From positions 124,001-188,000 of the forward strand of contig NZ_BOSJ01000005.1 in assembly GCF_018403285.1 (NCBI RefSeq): a DNA stretch of 64,000 bases. The letters are read 5' to 3'. Under the pieces are notes generated by a model, which saw only the letters and a program-made list of their open reading frames with translations, searched no databases and was not told the DNA's origin. The DNA comes from Paenibacillus sp. J45TS6 (GTDB taxonomy: Bacteria; Bacillota; Bacilli; Paenibacillales; Paenibacillaceae). Positions within the stretch are counted from its first letter, which is position 1, and each line of letters starts with the position of its first letter. This document shows, piece by piece, positions 27,901 to 37,279 of the stretch. The position numbers were made by a program, and so were the translations under genes.

Positions 27901-28572
27901 TTTTACAAAACGGTTCACAATGTTTTCTTGAAAGGTGTAAATATACCGCAGACATCACTTGGTAAGAAGCGCTATGCTAATCATGTTCATCCAGATGCTA
28001 GAAAAGATATAATTAAAGAATTTGGTGCAGGGAAATTTCTAGAAACAAATGGCGTTGTTGCGATCGAGGCGGAGTATGTGTTGGAAAATTCGGAAAATGC
28101 TTATCTCACGTCAAGTGTGGACGGGACTGCTCTTTCTTGGAGTCACTTACAGGCCGAAACCAATGGCAGAACAGGGCTTGCCATGCATGTTTCTAAACCT
28201 GGCATCCTATGGGAAGATCCAAACCTTGCGCCGGCTATGCATTATCAAATGAGGATTCATACTCCTGGAACATATCATATTTGGCTGCTTCTTCGACATT
28301 ATAATAACCAATCGGATTCTTGTTATTTGTCGCTGGATGGCGTTGTGAGACCCTTATCTGAGCAGTTAGGTCAAGGAAAGCTTCATACTTATAACACGGC
28401 TCAATTATACTACTGGTGTTACATCTCTGATTTGGAACTGACGATGGGGGACCATTTATTTTCAATCCTTGCGAGAAAGTCCGAACTCAGGATTGACCGT
28501 ATCTATATGTCGATGGGTGAAGAACTGCCTCCTGCAGATCTCATGTGGAAAGACTCAATAAGAAAAGATTAA
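24925..28572 (+). CDS. GH115 xylan alpha-1,2-glucuronidase
   Basis: The 1215-residue protein shows GH115 segments in order: GTDRRGTVFGIYDLCEAIGV, VKYRGIFLNDEEELDEWA, LKANFIWPAMHVNYF, GIVVGTSHCDMLL, YTVGMRGIHDSGF, WANDNFGHVRRYP and GLYYHNSYWAAPG. GH115 removes (4-O-methyl-)glucuronic acid from xylan side chains, also from internal residues. After the catalytic region (about residues 1-800) a beta-rich C-terminal region of about 400 residues holds two jelly-roll-like modules, making it longer than many members. There is no signal peptide, so it may work on imported oligosaccharides. TTG start, preceded by GGAGGAGGGG. The GH42 gene is about 100 bp downstream. Confidence 0.93.
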   Translation: MKSNQGMINPFELLKRNQSVMVYVSDTENSAVHLAVKNVTRDIDRVCGCKAVITKEIEQGSIVIGTLVNNQSLLAHLLEKGVSLDKLKQEDGSYHWEAFLQEVVNGVFYIIGTDRRGTVFGIYDLCEAIGVSPWYYFADVPVKTKDVFHLPLDFSKADWPSVKYRGIFLNDEEELDEWAKLHTPDGTIGPATYQPIFELLLRLKANFIWPAMHVNYFNENPENAALADRMGIVVGTSHCDMLLRSNQNEWEPWLEAKGYTDAVYDYSIEGQNREILEEYWRESVENNKNYEVCYTVGMRGIHDSGFHTQAIDEDLSMNEDEKTEARVSLLGEVIQNQREIIKDVIGQEREQHSLQTFIPYKEVLNLYDHGLELPDNVTLIWANDNFGHVRRYPNETERKRLGGNGLYYHNSYWAAPGTAMSYLFINSIPLAHTGNELKKSYESGIRKLWILNVGGLKPLEQDMEFFLRYGWEAGKDKALTKNALQFTEHWINANFSGNLGAEAAELYEIFAQVTNVRKIEHMKSNVFSQTVLGDEAGRRLMKLENIFRRGNNILYRLPQGERDAFFQLFLMKIHASYYTNHEFYYADRSVLSYDRGNMQAADHYVDLSKKMMDYKRSMLHFYNKKMSDGKWEGILTPESFPPPPTAMYPARKPALQISGSGMSIHLWNEEDVLHFSIYGRRQKWLEIGNLGEGKISYRIEVTEGADFISISEKEGSIQTEKRILVSVSDPVKHAGKTGLITVQNLKEGTVHSVRVLIEEHVEVPQGFSGYIEADGYIAIPAASYHHHSCETDTELKCGWVTMPGIGRYEGAAVMAWNSSLQPLDGEVKKHPFLGYEILIKESGQFTLEIHRFLTLNSTGRIRFGIGIDDAEPIIVESETRDEWMGNWKESVFNNGEKMVIKLPYLSAGKHVLKLYMVDHYVTISKMILYTDVPNIVSNVGPITSWHNHIPVSEQGSEGPDVEWNEVERLCNELYKTKESEVPLPNVLCATRDFYKTVHNVFLKGVNIPQTSLGKKRYANHVHPDARKDIIKEFGAGKFLETNGVVAIEAEYVLENSENAYLTSSVDGTALSWSHLQAETNGRTGLAMHVSKPGILWEDPNLAPAMHYQMRIHTPGTYHIWLLLRHYNNQSDSCYLSLDGVVRPLSEQLGQGKLHTYNTAQLYYWCYISDLELTMGDHLFSILARKSELRIDRIYMSMGEELPPADLMWKDSIRKD

Positions 28573-28674
28573 TAGTCAAATCAATAAATTTTAGATATGG
28601 TAATCTATGTATTGCAAAGAACAGATGAAAAACAGAGATTAGCATCACGACTTCTAGCGAGGGAGAAATGTAGC

Positions 28675-30738
28675 ATGACCAAAACTTTATCGTTAAAACG
28701 CTTTCACTTAGGTGCTTGTTATTATCCAGAACAATGGGACAAATCACTTTGGTCAGACGACCTGAGAAGAATGAAAGAGATGGGCTTTAGTATCATTCGA
28801 ATTGGCGAATTTGCTTGGTCCATCTTTGAACCAGAGGAAGGTAAGTTTGAATTTACAATGTTTGACGATTTTCTAGAACAGGCAGCTATAAGCGGTATAG
28901 AAGTAATTATGGGAACCCCTACCGCAACACCGCCCGCATGGCTTACTCATAAGTATCCTGAGGTGCTGAACGTATCGATGGAAGGGGTTACATATCAACA
29001 TGGACAGAGAAGACACTATAACTACAGCAGTCCGGTGTATTTAGAGCTTTGTGAACGAATTACTAGAAAGATGGCACAACACTATAAAGATCACCCGGCC
29101 ATTATAGGCTGGCAGATCGATAACGAGTTCAACTGCGAGATTAATGTTTTCTATTCGGAAGCAGATCATCTTGCATTTCGTCAGTGGCTGCAGAAAAAAT
29201 ATGATACGCTAGAGCAGCTCAACTCCGTATGGGGTACTGTATTTTGGAACCAGACGTATACCAGTTGGGACCAGGTGTATCTTACTCGACCGACGGTATC
29301 TGGATCACCGAATCCGCATCAAGCTTTGGATGAAAAACGGTTTATTTCCGATAATACGATCTCATTTGCAAAACTGCAGGCAGATATTCTCCGAACAGAA
29401 GCACCTAATCATTGGGTGACAACAAACGGTGTGTTTGGACATTTGGACAGCCACCTTATGACGGATGACCTGCTTGATTTCTTTTCTTATGATTCCTATC
29501 CTCAGTTCAGTACCATTTATCCAGACCTTGGAGATAAGCCATTACTGGACCGTAAGTGGAGCTTGTCTTTAAGCAACGTCAGATCCATGTCACCGAACTT
29601 TTGCGTGATGGAGCAACAATCTGGACCTGGGGGATGGGTGAACAAAATGGAGATGCCATCTCCATTACCGGGACAAATGCGATTATGGACTTACCAAAGC
29701 ATCGCTCATGGAGCGGACATGATTTTGTATTTCCGCTGGAGAACGGCAACGTTCGGTACGGAAATTTACTGGCATGGGATCAATGATTATCACAATCAGC
29801 CGAATCGCCGGGTAGCGGAAGCAAGTCATATTGGACAAGAGCTGCAAAAGGTTGGAGAACGAATTGTAGGTAAACAACATGTGGCAGAAGTCGCTTTAGT
29901 TCGTGATTATGATAATGAGTGGGATGGGGAGCTGGATCAGTGGCATGGTCCTTTGACCAAGCAGAGTGAGCTTAGTTGGTATAAAGCACTACAATACGGA
30001 CATATTCCCGCTGATATATTTATGATCCGCCCAGGTATGGAGTCAGAGCAACAATCGGAGTTGTCAAAATACAAAGTACTGATCTACCCACATCCAGCAA
30101 TTCTACGGGACAGCACAGCTGCGATGTTACAGAAATATGTAGAGGGTGGCGGGATTGTTATATTCGGCTGCCGAACAGGGTATAAGAATGAATTCGGACA
30201 CTGCCGCATGCAGCCGCTTCCAGGCCCAGCAGCCGAAATGTGTGGCATACATGTTGAGGATTTCACTATGGTAAATGGAACCGCATCACCCGTATCAGTG
30301 AAGTTTACAGATCAAGATATTGATTTTACAGCTCCAAGCTTCAACGATATCTTACGTGTTCAATCCGATACGGTAGAGGTATTAGCACACTATTCATCAA
30401 GCTATTATGATGGGAAACCGGCTTTGACCGTCAATCGTATAGGTAAGGGACTTGTCTACTATTGGGGTGCAGCGTTTGATTTAGCATTAGCAAGTGAACT
30501 TCTAGGGCGATTGCCTGTGAAATCTCCATTAGCTGGATGGTGCCAAGCTCCCTCTACTGTAGAAGTTGCTGTTCGTGCAGATGGAGAGGAAGAATTGGTA
30601 TTCCTTCTCAATTACAGTGGAGAACCGGCTGAGATTATACTGAGCGCTGAGGCGGAGGAACTACTCTCTGGTTCCAAGCTGACGGGTGCCTTGCAAATGG
30701 AACCGTATGGAGTTTGGATACTAAAAAAAGAGAAGTGA
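28675..30738 (+). CDS. GH42 beta-galactosidase
   Basis: A 687-residue cytoplasmic enzyme, the normal GH42 length, splitting terminal beta-galactosyl (or related alpha-L-arabinosyl) residues from oligosaccharides. It opens LGACYYPEQWDKSLW and IIRIGEFAWS, the family signature. The acid/base is Glu151 (GWQIDNEFNC) and the nucleophile Glu313 (CVMEQQSGPGGW). A glutamine-amidotransferase-like trimerisation domain (about residues 400-610) and a beta domain follow. The ATG at 28675 fits a GGGAG site 9 bp upstream and family N-termini; a longer frame from 28597 lacks one. A cre-like site overlaps codons 7-11. Confidence 0.95.
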   Translation: MTKTLSLKRFHLGACYYPEQWDKSLWSDDLRRMKEMGFSIIRIGEFAWSIFEPEEGKFEFTMFDDFLEQAAISGIEVIMGTPTATPPAWLTHKYPEVLNVSMEGVTYQHGQRRHYNYSSPVYLELCERITRKMAQHYKDHPAIIGWQIDNEFNCEINVFYSEADHLAFRQWLQKKYDTLEQLNSVWGTVFWNQTYTSWDQVYLTRPTVSGSPNPHQALDEKRFISDNTISFAKLQADILRTEAPNHWVTTNGVFGHLDSHLMTDDLLDFFSYDSYPQFSTIYPDLGDKPLLDRKWSLSLSNVRSMSPNFCVMEQQSGPGGWVNKMEMPSPLPGQMRLWTYQSIAHGADMILYFRWRTATFGTEIYWHGINDYHNQPNRRVAEASHIGQELQKVGERIVGKQHVAEVALVRDYDNEWDGELDQWHGPLTKQSELSWYKALQYGHIPADIFMIRPGMESEQQSELSKYKVLIYPHPAILRDSTAAMLQKYVEGGGIVIFGCRTGYKNEFGHCRMQPLPGPAAEMCGIHVEDFTMVNGTASPVSVKFTDQDIDFTAPSFNDILRVQSDTVEVLAHYSSSYYDGKPALTVNRIGKGLVYYWGAAFDLALASELLGRLPVKSPLAGWCQAPSTVEVAVRADGEEELVFLLNYSGEPAEIILSAEAEELLSGSKLTGALQMEPYGVWILKKEK
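28693..28706 (+). promoter_or_regulatory. cre-like site inside the GH42 coding start
   Basis: TTAAAACGCTTTCA differs from the consensus TGWAANCGNTNWCA at one position. It lies within the first 12 codons, where CcpA would act as a roadblock to transcription. A chance match is possible. Confidence 0.45.
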
Positions 30739-30797
30739 AAGCTACAGTGTTCGTTTATTTCTCAAATGGGTGCGTAAAGCCTATTAGGTAAAATAGA

Positions 30798-30834
30798 AAA
30801 ATAACCGGAACTGAGTTCAGTTCTGGTTATTTTC
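30798..30834. terminator. Bidirectional terminator between convergent GH42 and GH5 genes
   Basis: A long symmetrical hairpin: AAAATAACCGGAACTGA against TCAGTTCTGGTTATTTT, a 17-bp stem with one G-U pair and a 2-base centre. A-rich on one side and T-rich on the other, so it works both ways. Confidence 0.9.
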
Positions 30835-30889
30835 TTTATATTTATTTCCGTTTTCCATTGTGTGAACTTTACAATTCAATCCTTTCCTC

Positions 30890-32593
30890 TTAATCTATTT
30901 TGATTAATTGCCATTGTTGATTAAGATTGCCGCGATAAAGATTTTGCTGTAACTTTGCTCCGTCAGCCGTTGAGGACCCAACTACCTCTACAGCTTTATT
31001 GCTATTCATATTAAGGATGCTCCAATAACCGCTGCTTAGCTTAATTAATCTGAACTGTTGCGCGGTATTGCCCAAGTCCTCCCATAACTGAATCGCTTCC
31101 CCGTTGTTTTTCGTTCCATTTCGTACATCCATGACTTTATTATCGGATGAACTTACACTTCCGAGTTTGTAATAGTTATTGTAAGTGCCCAGGTCCTGAA
31201 CCACCCAGCGCTGAGCTGTTGCATTATTATCAGGCCACTGCTGAAGCTGTAGTCCATTTGTATTCTGACCTCCTGGCACGTCAATGGCTTTACCGGAAGC
31301 TCGATTCACTAGTTTATAAGTGTTTCCGGATGTAATTCCGTTCCAGATCCCATTCCAAGGGTTCATCTGCGCACGCTCATAATACCATTCGAAAATGAAG
31401 CGGGCCATGCCATCCCGAGAAGGATTTCCGTCATACAATAAACCGGCCGTTGGGTCCGCAAAAGTACTTCTTGGGCCTGTGCCAAGCAAAAATCCGTTCA
31501 TATGAACCGCAATACTCACATTTCCTGCAGTCGTGAAGATCGCTTTTGTATTTTTGCCAAAACCTTCATTTGAACCATTAAATAGCTCCCAATAGGAAGA
31601 GTCTCCAGGAAGTGTTTTGAACCACGTTGTCTCTGTAATGTTAATAGGATATTTATCAGCACAAGGCTTGATATTGGTATCCCATTGCTGCTGTAAGGTT
31701 GTATAGTCATCTTTGGCACCGTAGCCTGGATACCAATGGACAGAATAGCCGATGTTGTTCAGCGGATCCGTTAGCGGGTGAGATGCACACAGCTGATAGT
31801 ACTGATCCCAGCCTAATCCTGCCGCCCATATCACATTATCTGCACCTTTGCTTCGAATTGTCGAGATCATAGAATTTTGAAAGTCATTAAGTGCGCCCCA
31901 GTGTGCTACAAAATCAGATTGGCTGGGATGACCTCCCCATTTTCCGTTAGCATAAGACAGAACGGGTTCATTAACGAGTTCAAACATCACGTTATCTGCG
32001 CTCTTAATCTTCGGCTCAGAGGCGAGGTAGCCCCAGATTTGATTGAATTTATCGAGATTTGCTTGCGTGGTTGCTTGATTGTCTTTCAGTGTGAAATCGA
32101 GTCCAATCGTTACATAAACGCCTCTAGTCTTGGCATATTCGATATAAGGAATAAGGACATTTTGCGTAAATGCTTGTGCACCAGCAAAATTGTATGTGCC
32201 TGCTGCAACATCGCCCATATCTTCTCTGTCGATAAATAGGCGAACCTGATTCATATACCATCCATGGCTGTTCCCATATTTCGGAGAAGTGTCGGTAAAC
32301 GTATTCGTAATATCCTTTAAATAGTCCAAAATCGCCGCATGGCGGTTACCGCCGTTACGATCTAAATAGTAATTACTAGCCTGGTAAGTCCAGTATGAGC
32401 CCCCTGGTTGATGCCATCCATTTAATAAAACCGCTTGGCCACTGCTGTTTACCAGCTGGTTTCCACTAACATGAAGCTTTGGTGCAGACACACCTTCCCA
32501 TGCATTTGCCGCTTGTCCGTTCAGCAATAACGGGATCATAAGGGTTACCACGAGCAGGCATTTTACTGTCCAGATCATTCTTCTCCTCTGCAT
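30890..32593 (-). CDS. Secreted GH5 glycosidase with C-terminal ricin-type lectin (CBM13)
   Basis: A 567-residue secreted protein. Residues 1-30 are a signal peptide (cleavage near ANA-W). Residues about 35-420 form a GH5 (beta/alpha)8 barrel with acid/base Glu209 (MFELVNEPVLS) and nucleophile Glu321 (NITETTWF). Residues about 425-567 are a beta-trefoil with three QxW-type repeats (LQLQQWPDN, AIQLWEDLG, KLQQNLYRG...QQWQL), a CBM13/ricin-like sugar-binding module. Whether it cuts glucan, mannan or xylan cannot be told from motifs. It is transcribed divergently from the SGNH esterase gene; a cre-like site lies 140 bp upstream. Confidence 0.9.
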   Translation of the reverse strand: MQRRRMIWTVKCLLVVTLMIPLLLNGQAANAWEGVSAPKLHVSGNQLVNSSGQAVLLNGWHQPGGSYWTYQASNYYLDRNGGNRHAAILDYLKDITNTFTDTSPKYGNSHGWYMNQVRLFIDREDMGDVAAGTYNFAGAQAFTQNVLIPYIEYAKTRGVYVTIGLDFTLKDNQATTQANLDKFNQIWGYLASEPKIKSADNVMFELVNEPVLSYANGKWGGHPSQSDFVAHWGALNDFQNSMISTIRSKGADNVIWAAGLGWDQYYQLCASHPLTDPLNNIGYSVHWYPGYGAKDDYTTLQQQWDTNIKPCADKYPINITETTWFKTLPGDSSYWELFNGSNEGFGKNTKAIFTTAGNVSIAVHMNGFLLGTGPRSTFADPTAGLLYDGNPSRDGMARFIFEWYYERAQMNPWNGIWNGITSGNTYKLVNRASGKAIDVPGGQNTNGLQLQQWPDNNATAQRWVVQDLGTYNNYYKLGSVSSSDNKVMDVRNGTKNNGEAIQLWEDLGNTAQQFRLIKLSSGYWSILNMNSNKAVEVVGSSTADGAKLQQNLYRGNLNQQWQLIKID

Positions 32594-32732
32594 TAATCAG
32601 TCAACTCCTTCATGATTTTTGCGATCCTCAGTAAGTGTGACTTTGGCTGCTTAGTATGAGTAAGATCACCTCCATTCTGTGATTATCCAGTGAGGACATT
32701 TTGGGATACAAAGCAACTAGATAATCAAATGT

Positions 32733-32746
32733 TGTATGCGTTTACA
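32733..32746. promoter_or_regulatory. cre-like site in the divergent GH5/SGNH region
   Basis: TGTATGCGTTTACA matches TGWAANCGNTNWCA at all but one constrained position, with the same TGTATGCG start as the site upstream of xynA. It lies 140 bp upstream of the GH5 start and 220 bp upstream of the esterase start, so it could serve either gene. Nothing else is recognised in the 374-bp gap apart from a lone TTGACA at 32833. Confidence 0.6.
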
Positions 32747-32967
32747 AAAGGAGTGTACAATCATGCAAGAGGAGACAACAACCTGTCTAATTATTGATGT
32801 GTGGTAGATTCATTTCATCATTCAAACCATTATTGACAGGTAGATGTAACTGAACATAAGAGCTACAATGATGCGATGAACGTATAAACCGGGCACACTA
32901 AAAAACCTTTATGATTACTTAGAAGCGAAGCTCCCTAATAAAGAGGCACACGAAAGGATGATGATTC

Positions 32968-34248
32968 ATGTTTAACCCTGCACCGGGATCGATGAATGAA
33001 GCTCAGGGTCCGACAGCACCGCGCGATCCGCATCAAGTTCCTCCATCTTTGAATGAGCCTGCGATTGATTTCGAATCACAAGCCTATCGTAATATGATAG
33101 ATAAGTCGCTTTTATCCAAAGGCAATACTTACAGATTGAAAAAGGCGATTGATAAAGCGAAACGTGGTGAGCCTGTCACGGTAGCTTTTATTGGGGGTTC
33201 AATTACTCACGGAGCGGGGGCAGAACCGCTTCATCTAAATTGTTATGCTTACCGGTCATATGATCTATTTAAGCGTATGTTCGCTGGAGAAGATGGGAGT
33301 TCCATTCGCTTGATCAAAGCAGGAGTGGGTGGTACACCCTCAGAGCTGGGGATCGTACGTTATGAACGTGATGTTCTCCGAGATGGTTCGGTCCATCCGG
33401 ATATCGTAATCATAGAGTTTGCTGTTAACGATGCTGACGATGAGACAAAAGGGAATTGTTACGAGAGTCTTGTGCTCAAAGCACTTGGTGAAGAGAACAA
33501 GCCGGCGGTCATCTTATTGTTCAGCGTGTTTGAGAGCGATTGGAATCTTCAAGATCGGCTCGCTCCTGTCGGCTGGCATTATCATCTGCCTATGGTCAGT
33601 GTGAAGGATGCCGTAGTAGATCAGTTTCAATGGACCAAGGAACAAGGAAACGTCATTTCTAAAAAGCAATTTTTCTACGATATTTATCACCCAACGAATG
33701 CTGGACATCAGATCATGAGCGATTGTCTTGGAAAGTTATTTGAAGAGGTCGACCGATCTTCCTTTGACAAAGAAGATGATGCGAATGGGAAGCCGCCACT
33801 GATCGGAAATGATTTTGTAGACATAAAACTGCTCGATCGCCTGAATGGCGACCGTATTGCTGTAATTGATGAGGGTGGTTTTGAGGAGGTAGATACTGAT
33901 CTGCAACAGGCAGAGATGGATGATCATTCGCATGGCACCCCATTATTTCCTAATAATTGGATGCATACAGGCACATCAGACAAACACTATTTTAAAATGA
34001 CCTTGCGAAGCAAACGGCTCATCATGGTTTTTAAAGACTCGGGAAATGAGGATTTTGGAACTGCAAGTATATGGGTCAATGGTAGACAGGTGAGGACAGC
34101 AGATCCGCATAAGGTAAATTGGACTCACTGTAATGCGATTTTATTATACGATGAACAGGAAACGGATGAGCATACGGTTGAGATTAGAATGGAAGATAAC
34201 CAGGAAAATAAGCGATTTACCATTTTAGGTTTCGGTTATGTATCCTAA
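32968..34248 (+). CDS. Intracellular SGNH/GDSL esterase, acetylxylan-esterase-like
   Basis: A 426-residue protein without signal peptide. SGNH blocks are visible: FIGGSITHGAG (Ser nucleophile and the first oxyanion position), AGVGGTPSELG (Gly), IIEFAVNDADD (Asn) and DIYHPTNAGH (Asp and His). A C-terminal beta module of about 150 residues follows (FKMTLRSKRLIMVFKDSG, ASIWVNGRQV). Intracellular esterases of this type in Firmicutes deacetylate imported xylo-oligosaccharides. Next to GH115 and GH42 this is the natural reading, but the substrate is inferred. Ribosome binding site GAAAGGATG lies upstream. Confidence 0.85.
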   Translation: MFNPAPGSMNEAQGPTAPRDPHQVPPSLNEPAIDFESQAYRNMIDKSLLSKGNTYRLKKAIDKAKRGEPVTVAFIGGSITHGAGAEPLHLNCYAYRSYDLFKRMFAGEDGSSIRLIKAGVGGTPSELGIVRYERDVLRDGSVHPDIVIIEFAVNDADDETKGNCYESLVLKALGEENKPAVILLFSVFESDWNLQDRLAPVGWHYHLPMVSVKDAVVDQFQWTKEQGNVISKKQFFYDIYHPTNAGHQIMSDCLGKLFEEVDRSSFDKEDDANGKPPLIGNDFVDIKLLDRLNGDRIAVIDEGGFEEVDTDLQQAEMDDHSHGTPLFPNNWMHTGTSDKHYFKMTLRSKRLIMVFKDSGNEDFGTASIWVNGRQVRTADPHKVNWTHCNAILLYDEQETDEHTVEIRMEDNQENKRFTILGFGYVS

Positions 34249-34303
34249 GTAAAGATTACCGCCTGCAAGTTTGATATAATAGCCCACAGAGAGGGGGATA
34301 AAC

Positions 34304-35092
34304 ATGTACACGGTAGAAAGTTTAATGAAACAATTAGAACAGCTGAATATTGATAGGAAAGGTACGGTGTTGATCCATTCTTCGATGAAAAGTATCGGGC
34401 CGGTCGAGGGCGGTGCGGACACAGTTTTGGATGCGTTTACAGAGTATATGAAAGACGGTCTATTGGTGCTGCCTACCCACACATGGTCTTACATAAATGG
34501 AGATAACCCTAGATTTAACGTTGAACAGTCACCTTCCTGCGTTGGAATCCTGCCTGAGCTTTTCCGTAAACGGCAAGATGTGGTGCGTTCCTTACATCCC
34601 ACTCATTCGGTGGCCGCATTAGGTCAGGATGCTATTGAATTTACTAAGGACGATCATCGTTTTGATACTCCCTGTGCGAGAGGTTCTGCCTGGGGGAAAT
34701 TACTCGACCGAAAAGCGACCATATTATTAGTTGGGGTCGATTTAAAACGCAATACCTTTATTCATGGAGTGGAAGAGTGGGTGGACATACCAGGCAGATT
34801 AACGGATGCCCATGAGATGCTTTACACCGTTTTACCCGATGGAACCGAAATTTCTGTACCGTCCCGCAGACATTGCGGGTTATCGTGGTCAGAGCATTTT
34901 TGGAAAGTAGATGAGGTTCTTGAAAATAACGGTGCGATGGTTAAAGGACAGCTTGGAGATGCTGTTGTCAGGGTTTGCGATGCAGCTAAGGTTGCCGACA
35001 TCATCACTGAAATGCTCGAAGCAAATCCGGATTTATTCTCAGATAATAACCCCTTGGATCGTGAGTATATATTAATGAACTCCATTCGGTAA
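34304..35092 (+). CDS. AAC(3)-family N-acetyltransferase
   Basis: A 262-residue protein of the aminoglycoside 3-N-acetyltransferase family (Antibiotic_NAT). Family segments: VLIHSSMKSIGPVEGGADTV, LPTHTWSY, GILPELFRKR, SLHPTHSVAALG and CARGSAWGKLLDRKATILLVGVDL. It transfers acetyl from acetyl-CoA to an amine. Chromosomal members such as Bacillus YokD do not all give resistance, so clinical resistance should not be assumed. Ribosome binding site GAGAGGGG. It is transcribed after the esterase gene with a 55-bp gap and a terminator closes the unit. Confidence 0.9.
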   Translation: MYTVESLMKQLEQLNIDRKGTVLIHSSMKSIGPVEGGADTVLDAFTEYMKDGLLVLPTHTWSYINGDNPRFNVEQSPSCVGILPELFRKRQDVVRSLHPTHSVAALGQDAIEFTKDDHRFDTPCARGSAWGKLLDRKATILLVGVDLKRNTFIHGVEEWVDIPGRLTDAHEMLYTVLPDGTEISVPSRRHCGLSWSEHFWKVDEVLENNGAMVKGQLGDAVVRVCDAAKVADIITEMLEANPDLFSDNNPLDREYILMNSIR

Positions 35093-35130
35093 CATGAAAC
35101 ACCTTATAATAAAGCTATAAAAGAAAACGT

Positions 35131-35167
35131 AAAAAGCAACCACTTTAGTAAGGTGTGGTTGCTTTTT
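35131..35167 (+). terminator. Terminator of the acetyltransferase gene
   Basis: AAAAAGCAACCAC and GTGGTTGCTTTTT pair perfectly over 13 bp. The symmetrical A and T tails mean it can also serve the convergent minus-strand gene. Confidence 0.9.
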
Positions 35168-35212
35168 ATCTGCTCATTTAATTCTTGACTTGGTATCGCG
35201 TCGTATGAATTT

Positions 35213-35752
35213 TTATTGTAACGCTTCGAGTACAGCCTCAATTTCTTCAACTGTGAAATTTTCAAGCGCCATTTTCTGTAGTTTCTGTTTGTTTTCTTCG
35301 GTCAGCCCTTCAGTTGCGATTTCCTTGACATGTTTTATATCGGATACGGATACTCGGCTGACAACGAATTTTAAAGCCTCATCTTGATTTTTAAACACCG
35401 TATCCTCTTTGTCCTCTTTATCTTTTTTAGGCGAGCTCTCTACAGTGTTTTCTTTCGTACTATTTTTTGTTGTATCGTTGTTAGTATTGTTTGTTATATC
35501 TTTAATATCATCTTTATTTATATCTTTGGCTTCATTTGCTATATCTTTTAAATCGTTTGTTATATTTTTGGAGTCACCTGTTAAATATTGTTCTTTTAAT
35601 TGATTAATTGCTTGTTCTACTTCCGGCTTAGCCAGTTCGGCTGATATTTGATTTGCAGCCGTATGAATTACGGTATTATATGCCCACTTTCCTCCGAAGA
35701 AAAGCACAACCAAACAAGCTAGAAGGATGATCCAAGTTTTCTTTTTACGCAT
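35213..35752 (-). CDS. Membrane-anchored protein with Asn/Asp/Lys-rich low-complexity linker
   Basis: A 179-residue protein. Residues 4-22 form one N-terminal membrane span (KKTWIILLACLVVLFFGGKW). Residues about 60-115 are low complexity, dominated by Asn, Asp, Lys, Thr and Ser, likely a flexible linker outside the cell. A helical C-terminal domain of about 60 residues (EALKFVVSRVSVSDIKHV, GLTEENKQKLQKMALENFT) ends the protein. No family is recognised with confidence. The start follows AAGGAG on the minus strand. Confidence 0.7.
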   Translation of the reverse strand: MRKKKTWIILLACLVVLFFGGKWAYNTVIHTAANQISAELAKPEVEQAINQLKEQYLTGDSKNITNDLKDIANEAKDINKDDIKDITNNTNNDTTKNSTKENTVESSPKKDKEDKEDTVFKNQDEALKFVVSRVSVSDIKHVKEIATEGLTEENKQKLQKMALENFTVEEIEAVLEALQ

Positions 35753-35898
35753 AAAATCCTCTCCTTATTCAACGATCATACCACACATTTTAAGTTATAT
35801 AGAAGCCCCTAATGGTCTTTGTTATCTATTGAATACTTATAATTACAAAGGTTGCAAGTAGGTGTTCTATGAAGATGGAATTTTGTTGGAGGATTAGT

Positions 35899-36098
35899 AA
35901 TGAGCAAAAAAGAAAACAAAGCTACCTAGGAACTTGTTTTACGGGAATAGATGTTAACGGGGTTAATGGTGTCTTACAAAGATTTGATAGTATAGAAAGA
36001 GAAGCAAAAAATAATTGACGAGGAACTGATCGATAAAGATAGAGTAAAAGAGGGGTACGAATAACAACTAATCGTTATTATTCGCACCCCTCTTTTAC
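35899..36098 (+). other. Decayed gene fragments ending in a strong terminator hairpin
   Basis: GGAGG precedes ATG at 35899, but the frame stops after eight codons (MSKKENKAT). Short coding-like pieces follow (ELVLRE, then IIDEELIDKDRVKEGYE before TAA). At 36044-36098 a long inverted repeat (GTAAAAGAGGGG / CCCCTCTTTTAC, with a CGAATAA / TTATTCG inner stem) forms a strong terminator. It looks like the remains of a small gene. Nothing else is seen between 35753 and 36230. Confidence 0.4.
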
Positions 36099-36230
36099 TT
36101 TCCAACTGTTATGGGCAAATCTCACTTCTATAAAAATACTACTCGAAGGAAGATCTAGTTATATGTTATCTATTCAGTAGAGCTTTTCATGTGAATTATG
36201 TGCGCTAAGATGGAATCCATCTACGTTAAC

Positions 36231-37046
<816 letters not shown>

Positions 37047-37279
37047 CTATCTAATATTATTATTAAACTATTTACATAAAAGTAAGCAGTTTAGGAATTG
37101 GATTTTAATGGTCAAGGTGTATCGTAACTTTTAAAAAATAGATAAGTAGTTAAATAAGTATGAAGAAATATTCATCCAATATTCATCCATTTAAATACAA
37201 AATAAGGAATCAATTGGTAGATTTATAATTCTACTTCTATTATCATAAGTCTCAAACGGGAGAAAGGGTGTGTAGATAA

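Noticed and set aside
34304-35092. Acquired antibiotic-resistance gene
   Set aside because: AAC(3)-like genes are common chromosomal genes in Bacilli; there are no mobile elements beside it and its surroundings look native.
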